Counted from the first letter of the stretch, positions 41,039 through 49,615 are shown. The stretch is 59,042 nucleotides of DNA from Prochlorococcus sp. AG-402-N08 (GCA_003216535.1 QCIS01000010.1:1-59042), one strand, 5' to 3'. The notes: generated from the sequence alone by a model not told the origin. Translations and numbers: made by a program.

Positions 41039-41119
41039 TTAAAAATATCTCCTATAAGGTTTGCCATCTTTAGTTTTATCTTCAGTATATCTTCCACCTC
41101 TTAGCCTTTTTAACTTAGT
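41039..41119 (-). pseudogene. C-terminal fragment of a small basic protein
   Basis: The frame reads TKLKRLRGGRYTEDKTKDG and a few more residues to a stop, with no start codon before the upstream TGA. The sequence looks protein-like (RGGRYTEDKTKDGKPYRR); probably the remnant of a displaced small gene. Confidence 0.3.
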
Positions 41120-41242
41120 TCATTAATAATTTTTTTGTTAAATTTTTTTATGATTAAAATAAAAATAAAAAAAAGATTCTGTAATTCAATATATAAAAAA
41201 GTTAACGATTACATCAAACTAAAAATTTTTTTGTTTTTTTAA

Positions 41243-42154
41243 ATGACTGAAATTCAATATTTACTTCAATCCCTTCGTCCTAAACAATATTTAAAAAATT
41301 TAGTTGTTTTTGCGGCTCCATTTTTTTCTTTCCGACTAGACACAATTCTTTGGTCAAAATCATGCGGTGCTTTCATATGCTTTTGTTTGATCTCAAGTGC
41401 GATATACCTTTTCAATGACATTATTGATATTAGAGAAGATAGGCTTCATCCAACAAAACGTTTTAGACCCATTGCTGCAGGTCAAGTTCCTATTCCTCTT
41501 GCATTCAAAACACTAATATTTCTGACGATAATAAGCTTATTTTTATCAAAATCTTTAGGGATTGAACTTTTGATTTTAATTTTTTTGTATGCCCTCCTTC
41601 AGGTTTTTTACTGTTTGCGCCTAAAGCAAATAATATTTTTGGACGTGTTTTGCATATCTTCAGGATTTATTTTAAGAGCTATTGCTGGAGGCTTAGTATC
41701 AGATAGCATTCCATCTCCATGGTTTTTGCTAACGATCAGTCTTCTAGCTCTATTTATAGCTATTAAAAAAAGAAAAGAGGAATTACTTTTAAGTAAAAAA
41801 TATGGGGTCGTTTTTAAAAAAGTATTAAATTTCTATTCTCTTAAATCACTTATGATTCTAGAAAACTTTTCCTCTATATCTGCTTTTATCAGTTACTCAT
41901 TATGGGCTTATGGTCCAACCTTAAACGGTGCTCCTTCAAAATGGATGTTACTTACTTCACCAATTGTTTTATATTGTATTTTTCGATATAAGTTAATAAG
42001 TTCTTCTAAAGTATCTAAATCAATTTATCCTATTAGTAACCAATTTATTTATGTTAGTCCTGAAGAAATATTTCTTAAGGATACCCATCTAAAATATTCA
42101 TTTTTAACTTGGTTACTTGCCTGTTTTTTTATTTTAGCTTCAACAAAAAATTAA
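41243..42154 (+). CDS. UbiA-family polyprenyl-phosphate transferase
   Basis: A 303-residue integral membrane prenyltransferase-fold protein. The family motif NDIIDIREDRLHPTKRFRP (N-D-x-x-D with following charged residues) is present, preceded by LRPKQYLKNLVVFAAPFF. This start is typical of decaprenyl-phosphate phosphoribosyltransferase relatives, which move phosphoribose onto a lipid carrier for cell-wall arabinose synthesis. The exact substrate here is unknown. It probably serves envelope glycan assembly together with nearby transferases. It stands alone in an AT-rich stretch. Confidence 0.8.
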   Translation: MTEIQYLLQSLRPKQYLKNLVVFAAPFFSFRLDTILWSKSCGAFICFCLISSAIYLFNDIIDIREDRLHPTKRFRPIAAGQVPIPLAFKTLIFLTIISLFLSKSLGIELLILIFLYALLQVFYCLRLKQIIFLDVFCISSGFILRAIAGGLVSDSIPSPWFLLTISLLALFIAIKKRKEELLLSKKYGVVFKKVLNFYSLKSLMILENFSSISAFISYSLWAYGPTLNGAPSKWMLLTSPIVLYCIFRYKLISSSKVSKSIYPISNQFIYVSPEEIFLKDTHLKYSFLTWLLACFFILASTKN

Positions 42155-42345
42155 TAAAATAGTAAAACATTTTAACTCGTTATTCGTTTCTGATTATAAA
42201 AATCTCACATCATTTTTTAAAATTAAATAGAGGTTTTATTGCATGTTTTTTTGCTGATTAACTTTTACTCTCAGTGACTTTAATTTGATTCATTTAATTG
42301 GTTTTAATAATAATTTTGCGACTATAAAGTGATTCAAATATACTG

Positions 42346-43617
42346 TTATTCATTGTTGATTATGCTAGATATGTATGAAATGCCCAGCTCATGACTTTTT
42401 GCAAAAATTTCAACATTTAGCGCGCAAATTAAGCAAATTATTAACACTATAAAAGACATTAGTGTGCGGGATCTTTTTCTTGAAATATCAACTATTGCAT
42501 ATCCGGATAGAATTACCATAACTGGTACATAGTGAGCGGAATAAAGAAAAGGGGTATCTCCATAAATAAAATGCATGAAAAACTGAAAACCCAGTATGCA
42601 AGTCAACGCAATGCTTACTTTGCTCCTTTTAGTGAATAACGCATTGTATAAGCCTTTCGCAAGAAATCCTAACCAAGTTATAGATGCGCAAATTCTTAAT
42701 AATGAAATTTCTTTAATTCCTGAAAGAGTAAAGTTTAATTGTTGAGGTGCATTTTCCTCGCTCTTGCCAGTATAAAGGTAGCTTTGACTAACGAGCTCAG
42801 GAGTAGAAGGTGCGACAATTGGAAATACAAAAAAATTAAACATATAGTTTAAGGGTTGGTACTTGCTTTTGATAAATCTCTTTTCGCTTTCCAGGATTTG
42901 GTGAATACCCATCGAAGAAAGTACATATTTTTTTTGAACTGCGAAGAGGGTGCTTGTGCACAAAATTGAAATTAATATAAGAGTCAAGTAAGTTTTCTTC
43001 GGGCGAATCTTTAATCCGGCAGAAATAAGCCCAGCTGTATAATTTGACACTGTTATTGAAGCTGATGCAATCAATGCCAGAAGCCAAGTAATTCTAGACT
43101 CGCATCGGTTGGCTAATAAAAAAACCGGAAGTAATAAAGTTGATGCTCCTAGAGGAAAAGTCTCTGTCGTAGACCACCAAAAAATAAAAGATGTGCTAGA
43201 TAAAAAAATAAGACTTATGCAAAACGATTGAAATTTGTCTAAGCCAATCTTTAAAAAAATGTTGTAAATTAGTATCCACGTTGCTCCTCCTGAAAGAGCG
43301 ATTATGAGTTGTGTTGATATTATTTGGCTCAACTCTTTGCTTGCTCCTATTGCTTCTCCAATAAATGAAATGGGAAATGCAACTGGAAAAGTAATAAGAG
43401 CGAATAAGGGGTGGAGTATTGAACGAACGTTTATTGAATTTGGATCTACCATATTGGATATAATCAATGAAGTGTCAGCACCAAACCACAAGTCAAAATG
43501 CATTCTTACGGATTCAGGGAAAGACCATGCTAAAAATACACTCCAAGATATTGCAGTCAGAAACCCTGCATAAAAGATCGTTTTTTTCTTCTTTAAAGTT
43601 GTTTTGATTTTATTCAT
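42346..43617 (-). CDS. Polytopic membrane protein, possible glycosyltransferase (GT-C-like)
   Basis: A 423-residue protein with about ten hydrophobic helices. The first loop (SFPESVRMHFDLWFGADTSL) contains acidic residues after helix 1, where GT-C glycosyltransferases usually place catalytic acids; LHPLFALI and ETFPLGASTLLLPVF follow. I cannot name a family; GT-C membership is a hypothesis from topology. Its position with the UbiA-like transferase and glycan genes fits surface polysaccharide synthesis. Confidence 0.5.
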   Translation of the reverse strand: MNKIKTTLKKKKTIFYAGFLTAISWSVFLAWSFPESVRMHFDLWFGADTSLIISNMVDPNSINVRSILHPLFALITFPVAFPISFIGEAIGASKELSQIISTQLIIALSGGATWILIYNIFLKIGLDKFQSFCISLIFLSSTSFIFWWSTTETFPLGASTLLLPVFLLANRCESRITWLLALIASASITVSNYTAGLISAGLKIRPKKTYLTLILISILCTSTLFAVQKKYVLSSMGIHQILESEKRFIKSKYQPLNYMFNFFVFPIVAPSTPELVSQSYLYTGKSEENAPQQLNFTLSGIKEISLLRICASITWLGFLAKGLYNALFTKRSKVSIALTCILGFQFFMHFIYGDTPFLYSAHYVPVMVILSGYAIVDISRKRSRTLMSFIVLIICLICALNVEIFAKSHELGISYISSIINNE

Positions 43618-43962
43618 GAAATCATTGGTTCTTTTTAGATGAAAAAAATTTATAAAGGTAATCCTTGCAATTTATTTGTAAACTTCTGAATATAGTTCCA
43701 TTTTAATGGATATTGGAAGTTTTTAACTGCTTGTATATTTCTCTCGAATTTAACTTGAACTTTATTTAATAGAATATCAAAAATTTGATCTTCCGTTGTT
43801 TGGAACTAGGTCTAACTTAAGCTATTATTTAGCGATTTTTTGTATATCTATGATAGTCTTTGTATAAATTAGGTGCAATCCTGAGAATCATTTTAAATAC
43901 TAGCTTTTGACTGACAATTCCTATCCATACTAATATTATGAGGTTACTGTCTCAAATTGAAG
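43618..43962. other. Gene-free end of E7 with arm-type repeats
   Basis: No gene supported. At 43804-43872 the words ACTAGGTC, TAGCGATT, TTGTATATCTA and TTTGTATAAATTAGG appear in the same order as at the right end of E1 (6811-6884). CTGTCTCAAATTG stands before the scar as it does before scar 1. Confidence 0.5.
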
Positions 43963-44014
43963 GGCGGTTGCTTTGGGAGCACTAAGTCGAAGTTTTGAAT
44001 CCTGCCGCTCCGAT
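43963..44014 (+). repeat. tRNA-Pro 3'-half scar 7, most mutated
   Basis: GGCGGTTGCTTTGGGAGCAC onward, matching the tRNA 3' half with many changes (AAGTCGAAGTTTTGAATCC, GCCGCTCCGA). AGTCTCAGCTAATAA follows, as after scar 4. It is the last scar I can see. Confidence 0.78.
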
Positions 44015-44345
44015 CATTTATAGCAGTGAGTCTCAGCTAATAAATAATTCACTTATATAATTGCTTCACTCAAATCTAACGCAAAACCTATTTGTGAAAG
44101 TAATTGTTATCACTGAAATTTTAAAAATTTAGCTGCTGTGAAATACAACGATTTATAGTCTTATATCGAGGTAAAGATTTTTGTTTTAGAAAAGATATTT
44201 ACCATCAAATTCAAAGATTAAAATTCTAGATAATACTTTTTACCTATTACACTTCTCAACAATGAATATTTCTCTTATCTGCAGAAGTCTAACTTTATAA
44301 AGATTATCAATGTGATAAGGTTTAAAATAAGATTAGAAATGAATA
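44015..44345. other. Intergenic stretch between scar 7 and the sulfotransferase
   Basis: AT-rich, with no gene, hairpin or repeat that I can support apart from the scar-type flank at its left edge. It must contain the promoter for the gene at 44346. Confidence 0.4.
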
Positions 44346-45479
44346 ATGTTTATAACAGGCTGTCATCGCTCTGGGACATCACTCATAACATCTATATTTA
44401 AGGACTTAATTAATGATAAAATCGATAAATCAAATTTACTTACTCCTCAACTTGATAATCCACCAGGTTTCTTTGAATCTAAAAGAATTGTCAATTTTAA
44501 CGAACAATTATTAGAAGTTATTGGAACAACCTGCAATAGTCCGCCCATAACTCTTCCAATATGGACTGAGCCTCCTTTAATCGATATATTAGTAAATGCA
44601 AGAAAAGATTTTGAGGATTTAGCAATCTCCAGCAATTGGATTGATAAAGATCCCAGATTATGCTTACTATATCCAGCTTATTTTCACATCTTACTTAAAA
44701 GAATACCTTTAATAGTATGCATGCGGGAACCTATCGAAGTTGCAGTTTCTTTATATGCCAGAAACGGTCATTCAATAAATACAGGTCTTTGTATGTGGTT
44801 TATCTATAACCATCATATTAGTAAGTTTTTGACTGAAAATGATAGTTTTTATTTTTATGAGGAATTTTTAAATGCGTCGGATACTGATTCTGAAATCCAT
44901 ATATACGAACAATGTTGTAAAACTATAGAACCAATAGCAACACAAATAGCATCGTTTGATAAATTCAAAGAGACTCTAAAAAAAAGAGTAAAAGTATACC
45001 TTAATCGTTCTTCTTCATTAACATCTGCACTAAATGAAAATATGTGTGATTTAGAATTACTCAATATTTGCAATGACGCTTATCAGAAATTCCATTCATC
45101 TCAAAAGGATTTAAATATTTATCAGGAATCATTTATTTCTATACCATCATCTGTTTTAAAAAATTTATATAAAGAAAAAAAGTTAACCATTCCATATCGC
45201 AGTTCTGAAATTAAAAGCAATCGCGAAATATATGATTTACAAAATAGCTATAAAGATTTAGAGGTCAAACTAAAGACAAATAAAGAAGTTTTGAGTATCT
45301 TAAGTAATAGCAAAAAAAATTTAGAAGTAGAACTAGAAATAAAAAAAGAAAGCTATAAAAATTTAGAAGTAGAATTAGAAATAAAAAAAGAAAGCAATAG
45401 AGATTTAGAAAAAGAAAGCAATAGAGTAGAACTAGAAAGAAAAAATTTAGAAGTAGAACTAGAAAAAAAAAGAACATAG
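44346..45479 (+). CDS. Sulfotransferase-domain protein with coiled-coil tail, interrupted at an A9 run
   Basis: As read, 377 residues. The N-terminal sulfotransferase-like domain has the PAPS loop FITGCHRSGTSLITSIFKDL and the 3' segment MREPIEVAVSLYARNG. From residue about 300 a coiled coil of near-identical 14-residue units (LEVELEIKKESYKN) begins. The frame stops at 45479, just after nine A (45463-45471). With one A fewer it would continue for about 100 residues through more repeats to a natural C-terminus (see 45472-45777). So this is either a slippage-controlled gene, a recent mutation or a sequencing error. Probable role: modification of surface glycans, alongside the glycosyltransferase downstream. 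Confidence 0.8.
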   Translation: MFITGCHRSGTSLITSIFKDLINDKIDKSNLLTPQLDNPPGFFESKRIVNFNEQLLEVIGTTCNSPPITLPIWTEPPLIDILVNARKDFEDLAISSNWIDKDPRLCLLYPAYFHILLKRIPLIVCMREPIEVAVSLYARNGHSINTGLCMWFIYNHHISKFLTENDSFYFYEEFLNASDTDSEIHIYEQCCKTIEPIATQIASFDKFKETLKKRVKVYLNRSSSLTSALNENMCDLELLNICNDAYQKFHSSQKDLNIYQESFISIPSSVLKNLYKEKKLTIPYRSSEIKSNREIYDLQNSYKDLEVKLKTNKEVLSILSNSKKNLEVELEIKKESYKNLEVELEIKKESNRDLEKESNRVELERKNLEVELEKKRT

Positions 45480-45777
45480 AGATTTAGAAAAAGAAAGCAA
45501 TAGAGTAGAACTAGAAAGAAAAGATTTAGAAGTAGAACTAGAAATAAAAAAAGAAAGCTATGAAGATTTAGAAGTAGAACTAGAAAGAAATAAAGAAATC
45601 AATAAAGATTTGGAAGTAGAACTTGAAAGAAAAAAAGAAAGCTATAAAGATTTAGAAGTAGAACTAGAGAGAAACAAAGAATTTTTGCGTATCATACAAG
45701 ATACCTTCAGTTGGAAATTAACTTATCCACTAAGGTTTTTAAAAATGACATTAATTTCCATATTTAGAAAGTTATAG
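45472..45777 (+). pseudogene. Out-of-frame C-terminal part of the sulfotransferase-coiled-coil gene
   Basis: Reads EHRDLEKESNRVELERKDLE and further repeats, then FLRIIQDTFSWKLTYPLRFL and a basic end. The SWKLTxPLR motif is a common C-terminal signature of cyanobacterial glycan-modifying proteins, so this is genuine coding sequence. It joins the upstream frame if one A is removed from the A9 run. Confidence 0.75.
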
Positions 45778-45783
45778 AAACTT

Positions 45784-46596
45784 ATGAGTAGAAAGTTGCT
45801 AGCTCTGATTACTCGCCATAAAGATGAACCATTTTTAAGGCAATTTTGCCTTTACTATATTACTCAAGGAATTGATGATATTTATATAATTGATGACAAT
45901 AGTAAAGACAAGAAAACCTTAAAAGAATTAGATTTTTATTTTAAGAATATTCATATCACATATGGCAATGATATTATTAAAAAAAATTCTATAAAAAAAG
46001 TATATCAAAAAATCAAGGAATCTTTTACTTGGATTATACATGTAGATGTAGATGAATATATAACAACAAAGAAAAACATAACAAGAACATTAAGAGAAGA
46101 AATACTTTTATATTTCAATAGTTTTGATTGCGTTAAAATACCATGGGTAATGATGAGTAGTAATAACAGAAAAACAAATCCTAAAAACTTACTTGAAGAA
46201 AATATTTACAGATGGAACCACAATCTAAAACATTTTAACCAAATTCATAAATTTAGATGTAGATATGATGAGATTGAATGTAAATCAATTTTTAAACCTA
46301 ATGTTTTCAACGATATAGATGATCATTTGCCATTAGAGGCCAACATTAAGTCCCCGCTTTATGTTGATAGTATTAACATTGAAACTTCAGATTCAACACC
46401 TTTTTATCAAAGATTAAGAGAAAAAGATATCAAGAATGGTCATTTACTTTGTTATCATTACCGAATTATTAGTGAGGAAAATAATTTAAAGAAGTTAAAA
46501 AATAACATTTGGTATATAGAAAATAAATATACTCTTTCTGATTTGAACAATTCTGATCATGCAGAAGTAATAGATCACACAATGGCTAATAAATAA
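45784..46596 (+). CDS. Glycosyltransferase (GT2/GT92-like)
   Basis: A 270-residue protein. Start LLALITRHKDEPFLRQF, then GIDDIYIIDDNSKD (nucleotide-binding DD) and the metal-binding triad in WIIHVDVDEYI; later residues include the His-rich SDSTPFYQRLREKDIKNGH. It fits the DUF23/GT92 or GT2-4 type that adds sugars to surface glycans. It begins 6 bp after the end of the sulfotransferase frame, so it is probably co-transcribed. Confidence 0.78.
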   Translation: MSRKLLALITRHKDEPFLRQFCLYYITQGIDDIYIIDDNSKDKKTLKELDFYFKNIHITYGNDIIKKNSIKKVYQKIKESFTWIIHVDVDEYITTKKNITRTLREEILLYFNSFDCVKIPWVMMSSNNRKTNPKNLLEENIYRWNHNLKHFNQIHKFRCRYDEIECKSIFKPNVFNDIDDHLPLEANIKSPLYVDSINIETSDSTPFYQRLREKDIKNGHLLCYHYRIISEENNLKKLKNNIWYIENKYTLSDLNNSDHAEVIDHTMANK

Positions 46597-46602
46597 CTCT
46601 TA

Positions 46603-47688
46603 TCAAAGCGCTGTACTTAATCTGAAAACCCAATTAAATTCCTTTTTATCTTTAATTTTAGCAGATCCACCAGGTTCAAGAATATTAACTCCAAAAGTTA
46701 ATCTAATTGGTCTAATTATGCTTAATTCTTTTGAAGCTGCAAGCACAAGTTGATCACTATTATACTCAGTGAAAAAACTTAATGATTTATTAGGTAACAA
46801 GCTTATAGAGCCTACTGGACCAAAGCATAGGTCATTATCAATCCTGGTTGAAGATGTTCTTTCTTTGTCAAAATCTTCAAAGCAAAATAAACGAATATTT
46901 TCGTTACTAGCAAATCTACCACTTGCAATACCTCCATTCATTACCAATAAAGGAAAGTCATTTTTTTTGTTATTCAACCATATTCCTTTTGATTTCATTA
47001 GATATATATTTCTCCCTGTGTCGGTAGTATCATCTAGTTGTATTAATTGCTCTCCACCTATAGCAAATCCTGATTGCTTACTTAATTTTCTGTCATATCT
47101 AAAGCCAAGAGAAAGACCCTCTTCAAATTGACCAGTTGTCCCTCCAGAAAAATCACTCCCTTTGTATAGGCTTCTCATTGAGCCATTAAGTCCAAAACTA
47201 CTATCCTTAGTTGAGAAAGTTTTCCAATGAGCTTGGCCGGTTGCATCACCACCATTCCAGTGCAAAAAAGGCCTCCCATGTCTAAATTGTCCACTAAAAC
47301 CCCTTGCGGATAAATCGAATGAATAAGTATCATTCCACTTAAATCCATTTGGAAGCTTCCATCCAATATCAGGACCTATAGATCTATCAGAAAAAGCAAT
47401 TGATCGATTTTGAGAGTAGAGACTTAAAGATTTCTTAACTTCCGTATTAGTTATCCTCTGTTGGATTTTGTTTTCATATTCTTCACTTAAAATTTCCCAT
47501 TTTATGATCTTATCTTTAGACCTAAATTTCTCTGCGTTAATTTTTTCCCATTTTATATCTTTAGTTGAAGGTTTTTGTCCTAAAAATTCATCTGCAAATA
47601 TTGAGATATTATCAAGAATTAAAAATAAAAAGAAAAAAAATATACTTGTCTTAGAAATTGAACTCATAATACTTTTTTGAGTTTTCAT
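46603..47688 (-). CDS. Predicted outer-membrane beta-barrel protein
   Basis: A 361-residue protein. A long hydrophobic signal-like segment (TSIFFFFLFLILDNISIFA) and a basic linker are followed by alternating strands from residue about 120 (TYSFDLSARGFSGQFRHG, SLGFRYDRKLSKQSGFAIGG, RPIRLTFGVNIL). It ends FNWVFRLSTAL. Probably a 10-12-stranded barrel of unknown function. Convergent with the glycosyltransferase, six bases apart. Confidence 0.7.
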   Translation of the reverse strand: MKTQKSIMSSISKTSIFFFFLFLILDNISIFADEFLGQKPSTKDIKWEKINAEKFRSKDKIIKWEILSEEYENKIQQRITNTEVKKSLSLYSQNRSIAFSDRSIGPDIGWKLPNGFKWNDTYSFDLSARGFSGQFRHGRPFLHWNGGDATGQAHWKTFSTKDSSFGLNGSMRSLYKGSDFSGGTTGQFEEGLSLGFRYDRKLSKQSGFAIGGEQLIQLDDTTDTGRNIYLMKSKGIWLNNKKNDFPLLVMNGGIASGRFASNENIRLFCFEDFDKERTSSTRIDNDLCFGPVGSISLLPNKSLSFFTEYNSDQLVLAASKELSIIRPIRLTFGVNILEPGGSAKIKDKKEFNWVFRLSTAL

Positions 47689-47727
47689 TGTTTTTTAATC
47701 TATAATTTTATTAGTTTTGAGGACTCA

Positions 47728-47757
47728 AGATTTCAAGAGTGCAGCCCTAGCTCTTTT
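47728..47757 (+). terminator. Possible terminator, plus strand
   Basis: AAGAGTGCAGCCCTAGCTCT followed by T7. It has a short, imperfect stem and shares GTGCAGC and CAAGAG with the terminator at 39914. Confidence 0.35.
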
Positions 47758-47758
47758 T

Positions 47759-48124
47759 TTATCTATTTCTCTCAACTATTCTAAAATTCATATCTATAGC
47801 TCCTTTTCTTAAAGGAATAATTTCTTGATAATCACCTTCATAACGATCTTGCGCTGCTTTTTTGCTTGGGAATTGTGCGAGTACAGTAAAAGGTCCCTCA
47901 TATCCTTCTCTTACATCTGTTTCATAATCAACTGTTAATGTTTTTGCTCCACAACCTTTAACAACAATATCATTTACTGCTTCAAAGTATTTACCTGCTT
48001 GTTTTGGATTTGTAATTCTGCCAGAAATCATTACATAACCAAAATTTTTGTCTTTTGGAACTTTATAACCAATCGCAAGCCCAGCGATGCCAACAATTAA
48101 ACTAATTAAAATAGTTTTTTTCAT
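47759..48124 (-). CDS. Membrane-anchored DUF1330-like protein
   Basis: A 121-residue protein. The N-terminal helix TILISLIVGIAGLAIGY anchors a ferredoxin-like DUF1330 domain: GYVMISGRITNPKQAGKYFE, KTLTVDYETDVREGYEGPF, VLAQFPSKKAAQDRY and a closing MNFRIVERN. DUF1330 domains are small dimeric alpha-beta barrels of unknown role. Downstream of the 82-residue gene on the same strand. Confidence 0.75.
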   Translation of the reverse strand: MKKTILISLIVGIAGLAIGYKVPKDKNFGYVMISGRITNPKQAGKYFEAVNDIVVKGCGAKTLTVDYETDVREGYEGPFTVLAQFPSKKAAQDRYEGDYQEIIPLRKGAIDMNFRIVERNR

Positions 48125-48160
48125 TAAAATTTTATTTTTTTAAATGATATACGATTCTCT

Positions 48161-48409
48161 TTAAGTTTGCTGACAATTATTAACTAATTCCGCAAGTAGT
48201 AAGCATTTCATTTTTTCTTTTTTTCCTTGGCTTCCATAAGCTTTTTCATAATATTCCTGAAATTGTGGAGGACAATTTCTATAACCAGATAAAGAGTTAT
48301 CTTTAAATTTTTGAAGTTCCTCTTTTCTTATTTTTTTTTCTATTATTATCGAAACAAAATTAAGAATCACATAATTTATTTTACTAAAACCAAGTACAAC
48401 CGACAACAT
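48161..48409 (-). CDS. Hypothetical protein, 82 residues
   Basis: A hydrophobic start (MLSVVLGFSKINYVILNF) is followed by a charged helical part (KKIRKEELQKFKDN) with CPPQFQEYYEKAYG. Near the C-terminus the codons for MKCLLLAEL are a variant of the repeated word ATGAAACGCTTACTACTT, so the ending may derive from that repeat. Family unknown. Confidence 0.45.
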   Translation of the reverse strand: MLSVVLGFSKINYVILNFVSIIIEKKIRKEELQKFKDNSLSGYRNCPPQFQEYYEKAYGSQGKKEKMKCLLLAELVNNCQQT

Positions 48410-48523
48410 TGGAGTTGGTCGCTATCTCCATTAGTCATTGGCAATTAAGTATTAAAAACCAAAAAAAAACAACATAAATAAAAAAAACTTTTTAGGATAT
48501 TTAAAATTTAAATTTCTAATAAA

Positions 48524-48778
48524 ATGAATAAATTTAGAGATAATTTTTCAAGCGAAAGCTTTTACCCAGATAGTAATTATTATCTTAATGAGGAAAATAC
48601 TGCTAAAGAAACTCCAGTTCCAGAAGATCAAATATCCAATATGGGAAAAAATTTTGAATGGCCAAATAGCTATTGGTTTATTGCAGAAAGGACTAATGGT
48701 CGTCTTGCAATGATTGGGTTTATGGCTGTTATTATAAACTACACCTTATTTGGTTGGATAGCATATCCTTTCCTATAA
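48524..48778 (+). CDS. hli: High-light-inducible protein (HLIP)
   Basis: An 84-residue single-helix chlorophyll-binding relative. The C-terminal half has the Cab/Hli motif AERTNGRLAMIGFMAVI (E-x-x-N-x-R-x-A-M-I-G), followed by a helix to AYPFL. The N-terminal half is polar. HLIPs protect photosystems under high light and nutrient stress; Prochlorococcus islands carry several. The upstream GAGTTGGTCGCTATC is similar to a site before 33283. Confidence 0.92.
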   Translation: MNKFRDNFSSESFYPDSNYYLNEENTAKETPVPEDQISNMGKNFEWPNSYWFIAERTNGRLAMIGFMAVIINYTLFGWIAYPFL

Positions 48779-48832
48779 ATGTGCAGTTCAAATTTTGATA
48801 AATATGGAGTTGATAGTCCTGAACCATATTGA
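48779..48832 (+). CDS. Possible 17-residue peptide coupled to hli
   Basis: An ATG directly after the hli stop opens MCSSNFDKYGVDSPEPY and a TGA. The immediate TAAATG contact is the only support; it could be chance. Confidence 0.2.
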   Translation: MCSSNFDKYGVDSPEPY

Positions 48833-48892
48833 CTTTAATATGCTGCGCTCGTTGTGACTGAATTAGCTATTTATTTTGGTTGTTTATTTTAA

Positions 48893-49615
48893 TTACTCAT
48901 AAGTTTTTGAGGAGTTTTCTAGTAATCTATTTAATTCTAAGAGTTCTTCTTTACTAAATTCTCTGTATTCTCCTGTTGGTACGTCTAACTTAATATTCAT
49001 AATTCTTACACGCTTTAATGATCTTACTCTATAGCCTAAGGATTCACACATTCTTCTAATCTGACGGTTAAGCCCTTGAGTGAGAATTATTTTAAATATT
49101 TTTGGACCCAATTGTTTTACGAAACAATTCTTAGTTATTTTGCCTAATATTTCAACTCCATTACTCATGCTTTGAATAAAGTCGCTATTAATCGGACGAT
49201 TAACTTTTACAATATATTCTTTTTCATGATTATTTCTTGCTCTGAGTATTTTATTTACGATATCTCCATCGTTAGTTAAAAAAATCAATCCCTCACTGAG
49301 CTTGTCTAATCTTCCGATAGGGAAAATTCTTTTGGGATATTTAATAAAATCTATGACATTATTGGGTTCTACTTTTCTATCTGTTGTGCAAACAATTCCT
49401 ATTGGTTTATTAAAGGCTAAGTATATGTTTTTTTGTCTCGTTGATTTTTCAATTCTTTGACCTTTAACTTTTACTTGATCACTTTCTTCTACTTTTGAGC
49501 CGATTTCTGGAATTTTGCCATTAATGGTTACTTTCCCTTCTAGGATTAACTTATCTGCTTCTCTTCTGGAACAGTAACCGACTTCGCTTAAATATTTATT
49601 GATTCTAGTAGCCAT
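48893..49615 (-). CDS. rluF: Pseudouridine synthase RluF
   Basis: A 240-residue RsuA/RluB-family enzyme. The S4 RNA-binding domain is at the N-terminus (ATRINKYLSEVGYCSRREAD), the catalytic segment IGRLDKLSEGLIFLTNDGD contains the nucleophilic aspartate, and the C-terminus GLNRQIRRMCESLGYRVRSL then GEYRE is RluF-like. It also has the RluF-specific middle (NGVEILGKITKNC). It modifies 23S rRNA near the peptidyl-transferase centre. Oddly placed among small island genes; could be core. Confidence 0.88.
   Translation of the reverse strand: MATRINKYLSEVGYCSRREADKLILEGKVTINGKIPEIGSKVEESDQVKVKGQRIEKSTRQKNIYLAFNKPIGIVCTTDRKVEPNNVIDFIKYPKRIFPIGRLDKLSEGLIFLTNDGDIVNKILRARNNHEKEYIVKVNRPINSDFIQSMSNGVEILGKITKNCFVKQLGPKIFKIILTQGLNRQIRRMCESLGYRVRSLKRVRIMNIKLDVPTGEYREFSKEELLELNRLLENSSKTYE

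Larger units (their letters stand above)
37771..44014. mobile_element. E7: older relative of E1 with envelope genes
   Basis: Between scars 6 and 7. TAGCGATT words stand at both ends (37844, 43829) with TTGTATA words, as in E1; an internal TAGCGATTATTTAGCG at 38739 suggests a lost boundary. Cargo: DUF218 protein, small genes with modules, UbiA-family transferase, large membrane protein. Confidence 0.5.

Noticed and set aside
6972-44014. Seven further tRNA genes resembling tRNA-Pro
   Set aside because: Each copy has only the 3' half and lacks the D arm, the 5' acceptor strand and encoded CCA; they are att scars.
45255-45700. Direct-repeat array that could be CRISPR or a tandem non-coding repeat
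   Set aside because: The units are codon-phased coiled-coil repeats continuous with the sulfotransferase frame.
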